Source of the DNA: Cephalotrichum gorgonifer
Taxonomy: Eukaryota > Ascomycota > Sordariomycetes > Microascales > Microascaceae
Reading direction: 5' to 3'
NCBI GenBank assembly: GCA_900312665.1
Contig: ONZQ02000004.1
Coordinates: 742,047-806,046, forward strand
Length of the DNA stretch: 64,000 bases
Positions 11,110-22,128 of the stretch are shown here, in pieces (within the stretch, counting starts at the first letter, position 1; the number at the start of each line of letters is the position of its first letter). Below the pieces are notes generated by a model. It was not told where the DNA came from. It saw only the letters and a list, made by a program, of their open reading frames with translations, and made no database searches. The position numbers were made by a program, and so were the translations under genes.

Positions 11110-13325
11110 ATGGTGCAAGCTCAGGAGCACCACCATCCCCGTAAGTCGAGGAATCAAGCATCATTTACAACCAAGACCACTTACATCAATCTTCTCCTTC
11201 CCTTCTTGGCTAACCAATCTCCCACCCTTTCTTCTAGTCTCGTTTTCCGGGAGGCTGAAGTACGCGAACCCCAGGTCCCTACCCAGCTATCCCTCGCACG
11301 GCCACTCGAGAAATGCCTCCTCCTCCTCCGCCTCCGCCGCCGCCGCCGCACTCGGGCGGGCGAAACACAACCACTCTTCGGGAACCAAAGCCATGACCGA
11401 ACACCGCGAGACCTCCCAGCTACCGTCCGCCGCCGCGCTGGCCGCCTCCATCGCCGCGGACCCGAGATCCTCGTCGCTGCAGAACGGACCGGGCCCGCGC
11501 CACGGCTTGGGCGGCTCGGCGGCGACCCAGGCCTTCGGTTCCCGGTCTTCGCCACGCGCGACGCCGCGGGTGACGCCCAAGAATAGCTCGTCCCTCGCCG
11601 CGGCGCAAATAGCGGCGCGGCCGAGGTCGATGTCGTCGCCGATACTGAGGCAAGGCGTCCCGGGGAAATCACCGGCGGTCGGGAGCGGCCGGGGGGACGA
11701 CGGCACAGCACCGCTCGAGCGATCGGAAACCGCGCCGCGCGCGGTCGGGATCCCCCGCAGCATGTACACGTCGAGACCGCCCGTGAGCCTCGAGGTGGAG
11801 GAGAAGAGGAGGGCGGAGGAGCTGCACGTCTCCACCGTCGCGATGGCGAAGAACCTCTTCAAGCAGCAGTCGCGCCTGACGGAGAGCTTCCCCGGCGAGG
11901 ACGACGACCCACGGGGCGGCGCCTCCCGCGGCGCGGTCCCGCCCGGCCAGAACCCGAACCTCCAGGAGGCGGCCTACAGGCTCGCGCACGAGCGTCTCTC
12001 CAAGCTCCACGACGAGCACCAGAAGAACAGAGAGTTCCAGGATTACTACACCACGCCGTCCGGTGCCGCCCCGCGCCGGCGGTCTACGATAGCGGCGAAG
12101 CTCCGCCGGCGGTCGTCCAGCGCCGGCGACATCGACCTCCGCGCCGGCGGAGCGCGGAATCGCGCGTCGCTCTTCTCACCGACCCCGCCGAATCGCGACG
12201 AAAGGGCCCGCGACAAGGACCGCGAGCACGTCCTCGCCGCGGCGCGCAAGAACGTCAGGGCGCAGCTGGACGACATGGACCAGGCCGTCGCGGACCGGAC
12301 GGGAATGGTTCCAGCCAGCTCAAAGAGCGTGTGGGAGTCGAAGGCGCATGCGCTGGCGCAGGCCAGGCTCGCCGCCGCCACCGCCGAGGACCCCCACGGG
12401 GCGCAGCGAGATGTGGGAGGGGGGCGGTACGTGGAGCAGGGCGAGATCGAGGCTGTCGCCGCGAAGAACGTGAAGCCTGTTCTGCTGGAGATGGACGAGC
12501 GCGCGGAGAAGGAGCGCGACAGGCAGAGGGCGCTGAAGGAGGAGGAGGAGGTGAGGAAGGCGCATAAGAGGGAGGTGAAGGAGAATCTTCGGAAACTAAA
12601 AGGTATGTATATCTCGTATTTTCTGAACACGGAAGTTAGAAAACGCCATGAGGCTAATACGGGAGATAGCCGAGCAAAAGGAGAAGGACAGGGAACGGCA
12701 GCAGATAATAAAGGAAGAGCAGCGTATCTGGAGACACGAGGATAGGGTGGTGAGGAGGAAGGAAGTGAACATGGCGGTCGCTGATCTCGCGGACGACGCG
12801 AGAACCAGCTCACTTGCTCCCGGTGAGGGAAGCGCGGGACAAGGGGTGGGCGGTTCCCACGAGGGCGCTCAACGAACGGAGCTTCCCCCGCGTCGCACCA
12901 CGCCCCCCAACGCCGGAAACGTCGAGGAAGGCGAGGGCAGGGAGCAGGCCCTCTCGCCCGGGAAGGTCAAGAGCTGGCTCAAGGCAAAGCTGACGCGCCA
13001 GAAGCCCTCCCTCAAGGCCCGCGACGACTCGGAGCTGGGGAAAGGCTTCGTGGGCGGGCACGTCCTGCGGTCTCCGGACGCCAGCAGGGCCGGGAGCAGC
13101 ACCGCACTCCCGGGGGTGGTCGCGTACCACGACGTCAAGGAGCGGGCGGGGCCTGAGGGGCAGAGGCCTCCAGTGCTACAGAGGGGCGTTAGTTCTGGGA
13201 CGGACGGCACGTTCGAGGATGCGAGGGAGAGCGTTTCGCCGCCCAAGACGCCGCCGCGGATATTTGTTGCGGGGGACAGTCGGAGTCCGACGAGGGATTC
13301 GCGGTTCAAGGAGATTATGGACTAA
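11110..13325 (+). CDS. EIS1: Eisosome protein 1-like (Eis1)
   Basis: Eisosomes are plasma-membrane scaffolds under furrow-like invaginations; Eis1 is an accessory part needed for their normal assembly. Exons 11110-11140, 11238-12602 and 12640-13325 give 693 aa. The N-terminus carries LKYANPRSLPSYPS followed by an Ala-rich stretch and LGRAKH, the conserved head of Eis1. The middle is basic and disordered (RRRSTIAAKLRRRSSSAG), and the region around residues 400-490 is a long charged coiled coil (EKERDRQRALKEEEEVRKAHKR, continuing MRLIREIAEQKEKDRERQQ). The second intron would be only 37 nt (12603-12639, donor GTATGT, CTGAAC branch-like site, acceptor GTTAG); it is needed to keep the coiled coil in frame. 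The tail is Pro/Ser rich. Family assignment rests mainly on the N-terminal signature. Confidence 0.78.
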
Positions 13326-13970
13326 TAGGTGCATTATGCGTGTATATGGGGGTCGTATGTGGGAGAACCGGACTAGGCGTTGATGGTTAATGGATATGGG
13401 GCGTTCATGGCATAGAGGCGTACCGTTAATTTGCATATAAGTTGACATATAGACGAATGGAATCTAAGAAGATGCATGCGCAACAGTTAGAACTGCATAT
13501 GCAACGGTTAGAATCATGACTGTGTGTGCGGGATCGCAGTTGACCTGGTTCACACAGGGAAACAACACGTGAAGCCCATAATCCAGTGTACATGGTTCTT
13601 GCTCTTCGTATTGACTCGCCATACGAGTACTCGTACTCCCATCTCTAAGCATAGGCGGGCGCCTCGGCACTAACACTGAGAGTCTAACAATAACTTCTAC
13701 CCTGAGTCGTGATTCTCTATAAACCCCAGCCGGCCTCTTCTAATATGCGTTCCTCCTTTGTATGCGAGCCCTACCCCCAACTCCTCGCATGTTTAAAACA
13801 AAAGAAAACAGGCCAAACCGGCCCCTCTCCCTAACAATCATAAAGCACTCCTCTCCCGTAATATCTTGACACAGAAGGACCCGGCCCCAGAAAACCAAAA
13901 GACGGGAAAAAATACTGCAAAAGGAATAAACCCACAAAATTATATATGCCCCAACACACGCACACACGCA
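13326..13970. other. Convergent spacer, 3' UTRs
   Basis: 645 bp between the 3' ends of EIS1 and the SFK1-like gene. It contains a 14-bp perfect palindrome (13622-13635). No gene is seen. Confidence 0.6.
13622..13635. repeat. 14-bp perfect palindrome
   Basis: TACGAGT joined to ACTCGTA. It lies in the 3' spacer between convergent genes and belongs to the recurrent dyad family of this window. Confidence 0.85.
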
Positions 13971-14992
13971 CTACACACCCGTAGTCCGCGGCTCCGCCCG
14001 CCGACCAGCCGTCGCCTCCTCCATCTCTATGTGGCTCCGGTCTTGCTTCCGGCTACCCACCCACCCGCGGACCTTGACGCGGACTCCAGGCCGCGTGCGC
14101 TGCTCGCCCATGATCATCTGCTTGGTGTGCACGGCGGGCCACAGGTCGACGGTGAAGGAGAAGATGTAGAAGGAGAAGATGAAGGCGATGATCCACTCAA
14201 CTATGGCGGCGGCATTGCGGTTCTTCCTCCGGCCCAAGACACCGAACGCGATGCAGAGGGCGACCTCGATGATGATGAAGAAAAGTTTTAGGAGAAAGGA
14301 GACGCGGAGGATGGGGTAGTCGCGGTGGTCTACAGATTGAGTTAGACCGGGTTGCTTAACACACAGAGTTTGGTTGTGGGAAGATAGAAAAAAAAAGGAA
14401 AAAAAGGAAAAAAAAAACTCACTCGTCCGTAGCAGGCGGTACTCCCAGCAGATGAAGACGGCGCTGAGTATGTACCCACCTATGAAGAGGCCGAGGAACG
14501 TGTTATGAAGCCTCTTGTGGTGCCACGTATCGAATATCGAGAGCAGGATCAGCCCGACGGTGCCGACGATCGCAAACGCTATCGTAAGGCCCTTGAGGAT
14601 CTTCTCGCTGCGGGTGGTGTTCGGCACGAGACGGCCGCGGTGCCGGAGCCAGCGATCCGAGGCGAAGGAGAGGTCGAGGAAGAGAGTCGTCAGGACGCAG
14701 CCGACGATGAAGAGCGGCTTGAGCTCGTGCGCGCCGACGTTGGAGATGTACGGGATCGTCGCGTGCGGCGACATGGACGGGTAGCGCCTCTTGTCATGGT
14801 TGACGACCCAGTGGAGGAGGAGCGCGAGGAGTGTTGCAAGCCAGATGAGGCCGGAGGTGATGGGTAGGACCTGTTACGTCTCTCGCGGTTAGCCATTGGG
14901 ACGTTGGGGGGGGGGGGACAAATATCTAAGACATGGCAGGGTTCACTCGGGAGGGGGCTTCGACTAACCCAGTAGGATATGCGAAACGACAT
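13971..14992 (-). CDS. Frag1/DRAM/Sfk1-family membrane protein
   Basis: Predicted six-pass plasma-membrane protein of the Frag1/DRAM/Sfk1 family; yeast Sfk1 supports PI4-kinase Stt4 signalling and lipid asymmetry. Exons 14992-14969 (24 nt, MSFRISYW), 14870-14423 and 14329-13971 give 276 aa. Hydrophobic segments are visible at VLPITSGLIWLATLLALLLHW, LFIVGCVLTTLFLDL, IAFAIVGTVGLILLSI, FLGLFIGGYILSAVFICWEY, RVSFLLKLFFIIIEVALCIAFG and WIIAFIFSFYIFSFTVDLWPA. The loop PHATIPYISNVGAHELKPLF is the family hallmark. The cytosolic C-terminus is basic (RTRPGVRVKVRGW). The intron at 14422-14330 holds poly-A/T runs. The gene is divergent from KIN28 with a 900 bp spacer. Confidence 0.85.
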
Positions 14993-15892
14993 GCCGCGGC
15001 TGCTGTGCGACGCGAAAGGGACGATCAAGGATTAATTGAGAAGACTAAAGCTGAAAGAGATGCCATAAAAAAGAAAGATGTCGTCGACGACGGCGGCGAC
15101 TACCTTGGGGTGGGGAGCATATAAAACGGGATGACGAGTATTATCGAAATATGCCCACAGTGGCGGCCGGGAGACCAGGTTCGGAGCGTCAAGGGAGCCC
15201 GAAAGCCGTAAAGTCCGTGTTCTTGGCGGCGATCCGACTTGTACGTATCGTCACACTAGGCTCCCTGCTTCCCTTCGCGCCGGGCCAGTTAGAGATTCTC
15301 TTCCCTGGCCCGGATCCTTCGGGACGTCGACCATTACATACTCGTACGCGCATACGAGTACATGGGGGCAGTGTTCCCCGTGCCCCTGATCGAGGAATGA
15401 TGGATGGGTGGCGTAAAGTCCGAAGGCAGATGCAGCGTCTTGGGACAAGACCCTGATGTCGAAAGCTGTTGGCAAGGGATGCGCCAGCCCCGGGATGACG
15501 TACCACGGCGGCCAGCGTCCTAATGTGGAAATTTTGAACGTGAGATGACGACCAAATCTCTGGCTCCTCGTGTGGCTGAGTGAGTACAGCTGTCACAGTG
15601 CTGGCAGCTGGCAGGATCTTCATCCACTACTGTTATCGATAAGCCAGCCAACACGCTTTGAAGCTGAGGTAGGCTTCGTGAAGCTGAAGGACGGACAAAG
15701 GATCGCTCAGATCTTTCCGGACCCCTCGACTCGATGTCATAATCCTGTATATCCACACGCCAGGCCCTTCTGGAGCACGAGGCTGAAAACGCCATCTCCG
15801 GCCCAGCTCGACCTCCACCTTACATAAAACCATACACACTGCACGCCAAGCCACCCCCGTCGACAAAGGAACCCGGGGCGGGAACACGAAAT
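14993..15892. promoter_or_regulatory. Divergent promoter region SFK1-like / KIN28
   Basis: 900 bp without a recognisable gene. It holds an inverted repeat TACTCGTA...TACGAGTA with a 6-nt spacer (15339-15360). No TATA box stands out. Confidence 0.5.
15339..15360. repeat. Inverted repeat with 8-bp arms
   Basis: Arms TACTCGTA and TACGAGTA around CGCGCA. It has the same core as the dyads at 13622 and 53972. Confidence 0.85.
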
Positions 15893-17119
15893 ATGTCGGG
15901 CTCCCCTCTCGTCGCGCGTCTGGCGGACCCCCCGCCGGGCCTCTTCGCCTCCGCGTCCCCCCTGAAGCCGAACTCGGGCCAGGGCTCCTCGTCTAGCACG
16001 CCGCGGCCGCAGCCGACCGCGCTGCCGCCCACGGCCGCCGCCGCCCCGCCGACCCTCGACGTCGCGGAGCAGATGAACGAGGAGGAGAAGCGCAAGTACA
16101 TCCGGGGCAAGAAGCTGGGAGAGGGAACCTATGCCATCGTCTACCTGGGCTCCGTGCGCGCGGACCCGGGGGCGCGCGTGGCCATCAAGAAGATCAAGGT
16201 GCAGAAGGAGTACAAGGACGGGCTCCCCCCCGACGCCGTGCGTGAGATCAAGCATCTCCAGGAGCTCCAGCACCCAAACATCATCAGCCTCCTCTCAGTA
16301 TTCTCCTCAAAGGACCAGAACCTCAACCTCGTGCTCGAATACCTCCCGCTCGGCGACCTCGAGATGCTCATCCGCGACGCCGACTCGGTCCACTACGGTA
16401 TAGCCGACATCAAGGCGTGGATGGGCATGCTGACGCGCGCCGTGTGGTTCTGCCACGAGAACTACGTCCTGCACCGCGATATCAAGCCCAACAACTTGCT
16501 CATCGCCGCCGACGGCGAGGTGAAGCTCGCCGATTTCGGTCTCGCGAGGGGCTTCGCGGACCCGCACCAGTTCATGACCTCGACCGTCATCACGAGGTGG
16601 TACCGCCCGCCCGAGCTGCTCTTCGGCGCGAGGCACTACTCGGGCGCCGTGGACGTCTGGTCCGTCGGCGCCGTCTTCGCAGAGCTCGTCCTCCGCAACC
16701 CGTACCTGCCCGGCGACACGGACATCCACCAGATCGAGCTGACGTGCCGGAACCTCGGCACCCCGACCGAGGAGAACTGGCCCGGCGTCTCTACGCTGCA
16801 GGGCTACGGCGCCATACCGGCCGAGGTCTACCCCGTCCCGTCCAAGGACGCCTTCCGCGCCCGGTTTCCCATCGGGGCCGACGGCGTGGACCTGCTCATG
16901 AAGACGCTAGTCCTGAACCCGCTGCGCCGCATCACGGCGAGGGAGATGCTGATGCACGAGTGGTGGGCCGCCTCGCCGAAGCCCACAAGGAAGGAGGATC
17001 TGCCCACTAAGAGGGGCGGCGAGGAGAAGATGGGCGCGGATCTAAAGAGGAGGCCTGGGTTGGTGGAGGAGGATAGGGGAAAGAAGGTTGCGCGGAAGCT
17101 CGACTTTGGTGGGATGTAA
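15893..17119 (+). CDS. KIN28: Cyclin-dependent kinase of TFIIH (CDK7/Kin28)
   Basis: Catalytic kinase of TFIIH, phosphorylating the RNA polymerase II C-terminal domain at Ser5/Ser7 with its cyclin and Tfb3/MAT1 partners. Intronless, 408 aa. Kinase landmarks: Gly loop LGEGTYAIVYLG (about 75-86), VAIKK with Lys99, the C-helix segment LPPDAVREIKHLQEL that replaces PSTAIRE, HRDIKPNN (Asp196), DFG (214-216), the T-loop MTSTVITRWYRPPELLFGA and VDVWSVGAVFAEL. The Kin28/CDK7-type RGKKLGEGTYAIVY and LQELQHPNII favour this family over Cdc28 or Pho85. Odd points: an N-terminal Pro/Ser/Ala-rich extension of about 65 residues before the kinase fold, and RPPE instead of the usual R(A/S)PE after the T-loop. 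The C-terminal tail is basic. Confidence 0.9.
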   Translation: MSGSPLVARLADPPPGLFASASPLKPNSGQGSSSSTPRPQPTALPPTAAAAPPTLDVAEQMNEEEKRKYIRGKKLGEGTYAIVYLGSVRADPGARVAIKKIKVQKEYKDGLPPDAVREIKHLQELQHPNIISLLSVFSSKDQNLNLVLEYLPLGDLEMLIRDADSVHYGIADIKAWMGMLTRAVWFCHENYVLHRDIKPNNLLIAADGEVKLADFGLARGFADPHQFMTSTVITRWYRPPELLFGARHYSGAVDVWSVGAVFAELVLRNPYLPGDTDIHQIELTCRNLGTPTEENWPGVSTLQGYGAIPAEVYPVPSKDAFRARFPIGADGVDLLMKTLVLNPLRRITAREMLMHEWWAASPKPTRKEDLPTKRGGEEKMGADLKRRPGLVEEDRGKKVARKLDFGGM

Positions 17120-17826
17120 GGAGGGCGCTTTGGCTATTCCGGAGTTGACAAGGGACAAGAAGAGGGGGGGGGGAGGGTCGTGCTTATCGGTTGGGAGGGA
17201 GGACCTCAGTACTCATGGATTCGGTCTGGATATGCATTGGACAACTCTACGCTTGGGGGCTGTGTCATTCATATCACATACTTGTTACGGCGTTGGTAGG
17301 AAAAAGGGGGGCCGGACGTGCCCAGACCACGTTGCCACAAGGAAAGGAGAGAGGTTTCCAGGGGCACGCATGGCACGCACTATCCGTCCACCAACACCAA
17401 GTCAGTTGGTAAAAGTCTGTGGTTTTAATAGGTATTAACGTAGTCATATATTCGGCAAATATGACACTGTCTTAAAATAACGCGCCGCACATTGTCTTCG
17501 GCATAAACCGCCCCAAAAAGCCGCCGGCGAGCCCAGAAGACGGCGGAACCTCCCAAAGGACGAAAAAAAGACGCCCGCTTTCCGTGGAAAATGGTACTTC
17601 TCACTCTACCCCTGCCGAACCCGATCCTAGCCCGGTCCCTTCCCTTCCCAGTAGCCCTCCTCGGATCCCCCTCCCCCAAAAATAAAAGGTCATAAAAAGT
17701 CATCTCCGTGATATAAACGCCAGGCTCATGCAAAATTTTCACACATCAGCCCCTATTTCCCGTTACCCAAGCCATCGTGTGTCTAAAAAAGCGCCCCATG
17801 TCAACCCAGATGTAGAGGGCTATAGC
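17120..17826. other. Convergent spacer KIN28 / MID1
   Basis: 707 bp holding the 3' UTRs of both genes. Open frames are not convincing and nothing else was recognised. Confidence 0.6.
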
Positions 17827-19792
17827 TTATAATATGCTAGCCCAAAATGCCACAAGCACCGCGAAAACCGCTCCTCCGCCTGCAGTCAACGTCGCCGCCC
17901 CTCCGACAAAGCTCGAGGACGGGGGCATGCTACAGCTCTGCTCGCCATCCTTGCGCTGCGCATAACTTCCCCAGAACATCTCGTCATCGCCGTTGGGGAG
18001 CGGGCACCCGAAGCCCATGGCCGCAGGGCAGCTCTGCACGAGGTGGTAACAGACATCGTCGCAGGGGAGGATCTCCTTATACGGCCCCGGCGCGATCTCC
18101 TCGTCGATCCACGCGTTCCTCGAGTGTAGGAGCGCTGGCTTATCCCTGCCGATGCCGTTTATCACGGACTCGTCGAGGGAGGTCCCGTTGGGGAACGCTT
18201 GTTCGGCATTCCGGATGAGAGCGTAAGGGTTGTTGGATGAGAAGTCTTCGCAGCGGGGGATGGCGACTGTACAGAGCCAGTTCTTGTATGCTATCTTGCA
18301 GTCGTCGCAGGACCTGGCGAGGGAGTACTTGGACGTGACGGGGGCCTCGCACGGAATTTGTTGGATGGCCTTTTCAAAGTTGCTATACATTGTCCTCGCG
18401 TAGTCGTCATACTTCTTGGCGAGACTCGTGGTATTGAACTTGTTATCATTGGCTGGCACGGCGTATTCGACTTCGGTGCAGAAGTCCAGATCTGTGATGA
18501 CCCTACAATTGTCACCTGTCAAGGGGTCAGTAAACATCGCCACGGCAAGATTACCGCAGTCGAGTCTTACCTGTCGTCGTCTGGAACTGGGTCTCGGGGA
18601 GCACACGGACCCCGCCATTGCTGGACCCGTCATTTTGCCTCTTCTCGAGTGAGGTTTGGCCAGTGCGCACAAGAATCCCGGTATATGCAGTAGTAGAGTT
18701 GAGACCCGCGAGCCAGAACTGCTGCTTCGGGAGCCTACCAGCTCCGCGCGTGGTCATGCTCATGAGAACCTGGTCGGAGGGCTTCTTGTCCTTCATGGAC
18801 GCGATCTGCGCATAGGTCTCGAGGCCACAGTACGAGTGCCGCACACCCTTCAGCCGCGGGGAGTCGACGCTATCGACGAAGAGTGTGAAGGGAGGTCCCG
18901 AGTCCATGATAGCTTGAGCGTCTCTGGTATCTTCCGTCAGGTTTTTCGTCATAAGTAGCGCTGACGCGTTGTCCAAGCCGGCTGTCCATAGCATATTTTG
19001 GGTTTCATCGTCCTCAAAGCTGTGATACCAACCGCTAGTGGAGACGGCAACCTCGAAGGTCCAGTCCCCTTCAAAGTCATCGGACAGATTAGGGGCCTCT
19101 ATGCTGAAATAGACCGAGGATGTCGACGCGCCGATACTCTTCATTGCCGCTCCCTCGTAGAACATGTCCGTCTGCGCCGTAGGCTTAGTGCTATCGGGAT
19201 GCTCGTCGGATGCATCGGACGAGAAAAGCAGCCACAATTGCGGGGGGTCGCTGGCGGATGGTGTGCCGCTCTTCCTCTCAGGGTAGCGACAGATATTGGC
19301 CGACACGAAAACGGTGGTGGAGGTTTCTTGCCGGCGAATAAGTCCCTCCCCTGAAGTATTAGCTTCGGGCTTGGACGTACCGTCTCCTTCCAGGGCGCTG
19401 TGGATGCCATCTTGTCTCGACGCGCCGCCCCCAGTTATCCCGGATTCGTCCCTCGCCGTTATCCCGTCAAGTGAGAACCCGAAATATGAAGTCGACCCCC
19501 TCACTGCCGTAAACCTCTCTGGCCGATTGTTTCCCAGCACATGGATGTCTTCCGAGGCCCGCCCCTTTAGCCCACCGCCACCAAATACAGTAAACTCGGA
19601 CTCGTACGACACGTCGAGACCATCTCTCCTCGCACCATCTCTAAGTTTTAATATTAGGTCGTCTAATAGCGGATTCGGGGCATTTCCGGCGTCGGTATCG
19701 AGAGCGGTCGTTGGAGAGAAGGCGGCAAGGTATAGCAGTGTTATGGAGGCCGCGAGAGAGGCAAGCCGCCGCGACCGAGACGGAGCGGTCAT
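17827..19792 (-). CDS. MID1: Stretch-activated calcium channel subunit Mid1
   Basis: Regulatory subunit of the Cch1-Mid1 plasma-membrane calcium channel used in mechanical and ER stress. Exons 19792-18571 and 18515-17827 with a 55-nt intron (GTAAGA...TTGACAG) give 636 aa. The start at 19792 (MTAPSRSRRLASLAASITLLYLAAF) gives a signal peptide; the frame is open upstream but without an ATG. Family landmarks are LKGRASEDIHVLGNN, YFGFSLDG, VSANICRYP, and a Cys-rich C-terminal half (CRVITDLDFCTEVEYAVP, SCDDCKIAYKNWLCTVAIPRCED, CDDVCYHLVQSCPAAMGFGC). It ends with the hydrophobic tail AVFAVLVAFWASIL, as for a GPI-anchor or membrane signal. N-glycosylation sites are frequent. Confidence 0.92.
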
Positions 19793-21333
19793 TGCTGACG
19801 GGTGCCCTCCAGGGGCATTCGCCGTCGGCGCAATCGGTCGGGAGCGGCAACTAAGAGAGTAGGCCCTAATCAAGGTTTGATGATGCTATTGCGTGTAGCC
19901 CGAGTTGGGGACGGTCGGTGTCGGAAGTCGCGACAGAGCGAGAGTCGAGTATTAGGAGTCGGAAGGGGATATCAGGCGAGAAGCGTGAGGTGTGTAAGCA
20001 AACGATAACGATAGCGAGCTTTAGTCGTTACTAAAGGTACCGAAGGCGCCAGGAGTGTGCGAAAATTGGTTGCATTGTGCAGGTTGCCTTTGAGTAGCGC
20101 CTTCGATTTGGTCAGAAGTCGATTGTGGTGACGTGGGTTATACTCGAAGTTTGTTGGATGAGGCATGCCGAATGGAACCCTGACCAAGCCCGTTTCACCA
20201 TTCGGAAGATTGATGGATCTCTGACAGTCCTCGTAGCTGGAGGCCGCCCTGGGGCTACCTAGTAAGGATTCATTGGTACGTACACTTCCATTGCTCGGTA
20301 CCACCCCACACTCCTGTGTCTCCCGTTATTCGTCATCCCCCGTAGCCCAGGAATGCGTGCTATTAACACCGTATTTACGCACCCATACAGCGGCCTCTCC
20401 GCCAATCAGGCCCGGGCTCTTGTTGGGCGCCCCGGTAGGAGGGCCTCAGTGAGCGTATAGTGTATATCTTAATCAACACACTGTGTATGCAAGGGTGGAA
20501 CTTGAAGTATACATTGCTATCGGAATACATGTTCTTCTCTGATGACCTTCTGATCTGGGAATAGTACCACGGTCCATGGAATGACAATACGATATCCAGC
20601 GATGCGGGACGATATTGTTCAGGTTCTTCACAGGCAATGAGAGTTCAATCATGAGTGTACATGTGGCCGCGCAGCGTCCACTACTGGTACCTTGCTGGAG
20701 CACCGGGTAGCTAGTTACTGGATACAAGCAGGGGTTTTCTGGGTGTTCAAGGTAATACTACGAATAATTCAGAGAGATCTTTCAGCGAGGCGAATCCGCT
20801 TGAGTATTCGCAAAGACGAACAATGAGTCGGGTACAGGCTGAGGAAACGAAGACTTAAAACAAACCGCTTGAAGATAATGCTATTCCGCAACTGCGCTTG
20901 TTAAGGACCTTTGCGCGTTATTGGCCAGCTAGAACACATACGTACAAACACCATGTCGGAAACGTCCATGCAGGAAACGAACATGACAAGGAATCGTTCA
21001 TGACACAATGCATATCGTGCGGTTTGAATCATTGCGACTACCTAAGGCATCAACTCCTCAAAAAGGAAAAGAAAAAAAAAGGGGAGGATCGGAAAAGGCA
21101 CCATAATATGTGGCGGCCTCCCGATTCTTCAGCGTACACCCAGCCATGAAAGCCCTCATGTCGTATCCCATCCGTTGAAATAATCATTCAGTTCGTAAAC
21201 CCATCGCAAGTTGTCCCGGTTGTATTCGGTTGGCGGTTCCGTATCGGCGGGGACACTAGTACACTATGTAGAGTCCCGTCATCCCGTCAGAGACATCGCG
21301 GGTGATGCGCACAACCGAAATGGCATTCACGCT
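19793..21333. other. Spacer between MID1 promoter and YOP1 3' end
   Basis: 1.5 kb with no recognisable gene. The left part is the MID1 promoter (minus strand), the right end the YOP1 3' UTR. Only short unlike open frames were seen. Confidence 0.5.
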
Positions 21334-22128
21334 TTAGTCGGTCTTAGCTGCGCCCTCGGCCCTAGCTCGGAGGTTGGACGCGGTCGAGCCGGAGGTGAAG
21401 TACCGACCAAACACGGGAGTGAGGAAGGATCGGAAGATGAACTCAGCGCCGCTGGTATATAATTAGAACGGCGTACTAGTTGTGGGGTCTAGAGGAGAAA
21501 AAAAGGGGGAGGGGGCACCTACCGGAACATGGGGAGAGAGAGCCAGAGGAGGAAGATGAACTTGAAGGTAAAGTAGAAGGGGAACCAGTAGACAACGCTA
21601 ACAAGGCTCTCGACAACCCTAAAAGAGCAAGGTGTTAGCATGGTCATGCAGTGCGCAGGGTCTCATGCAGGGGCTACTGACGAGAAAAAGGCAAAGACAA
21701 CCCAGTACTAGGGAGATGAGGTGTTAGCTATAGCTCTCCGCGTCAGGGGGGCAAGTAGGCAAGGTAATCTTACGGTGAGCCACTGAGTGTCATCCTGCGA
21801 AGTAGTTGTGAAGAGGGCGCCCATCGAATAGTATCCGGGAATGACGAAGCCGGCCAGGTTGGTCAAAAGCTGGCCTCCGAGGTTGAAGAGGATGAGGAAC
21901 AGATAGAGGGCGCCAAATCCGACAACGGCATACGCCTTGGGAACCCCGGTCGTCTTCTCCAACTTGGCGATAGACGGGTATTTGGCCAGCTGCGATAAGG
22001 GCCAGGGTTAGTCAAAGTGGTGCTTTCCACCATGCGATTGTGTCGGAAGATGGCGGCGGAAGGGGAAATCGTACCTCCTTATCCAGGACACCGACATATT
22101 GCAGGATGCGATCTTGGGGAGAAGACAT
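21334..22128 (-). CDS. YOP1: ER-shaping reticulon-like protein Yop1 (TB2/DP1/HVA22)
   Basis: Hairpin membrane protein that bends and keeps tubular ER. Five exons: 22128-22075, 21989-21774, 21707-21682 (26 nt), 21618-21523 and 21451-21334, 169 aa, the usual length. The protein reads MSSPQDRILQYVGVLDKE, LAKYPSIAKLEKTTGVPKAY, then the hydrophobic hairpin GFGALYLFLILFNLGGQLLTNLAGF, the family signature GYYSMGALFTTTSQDDTQWLTYW, a second hairpin, VYWFPFYFTFKFIFLLWLSLP and RSFLTPVFGRYF. The 26-nt exon encodes YWVVFAFFS and is needed for continuity with the family. All introns are GT-AG. The C-terminus is short and charged. Confidence 0.92.
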
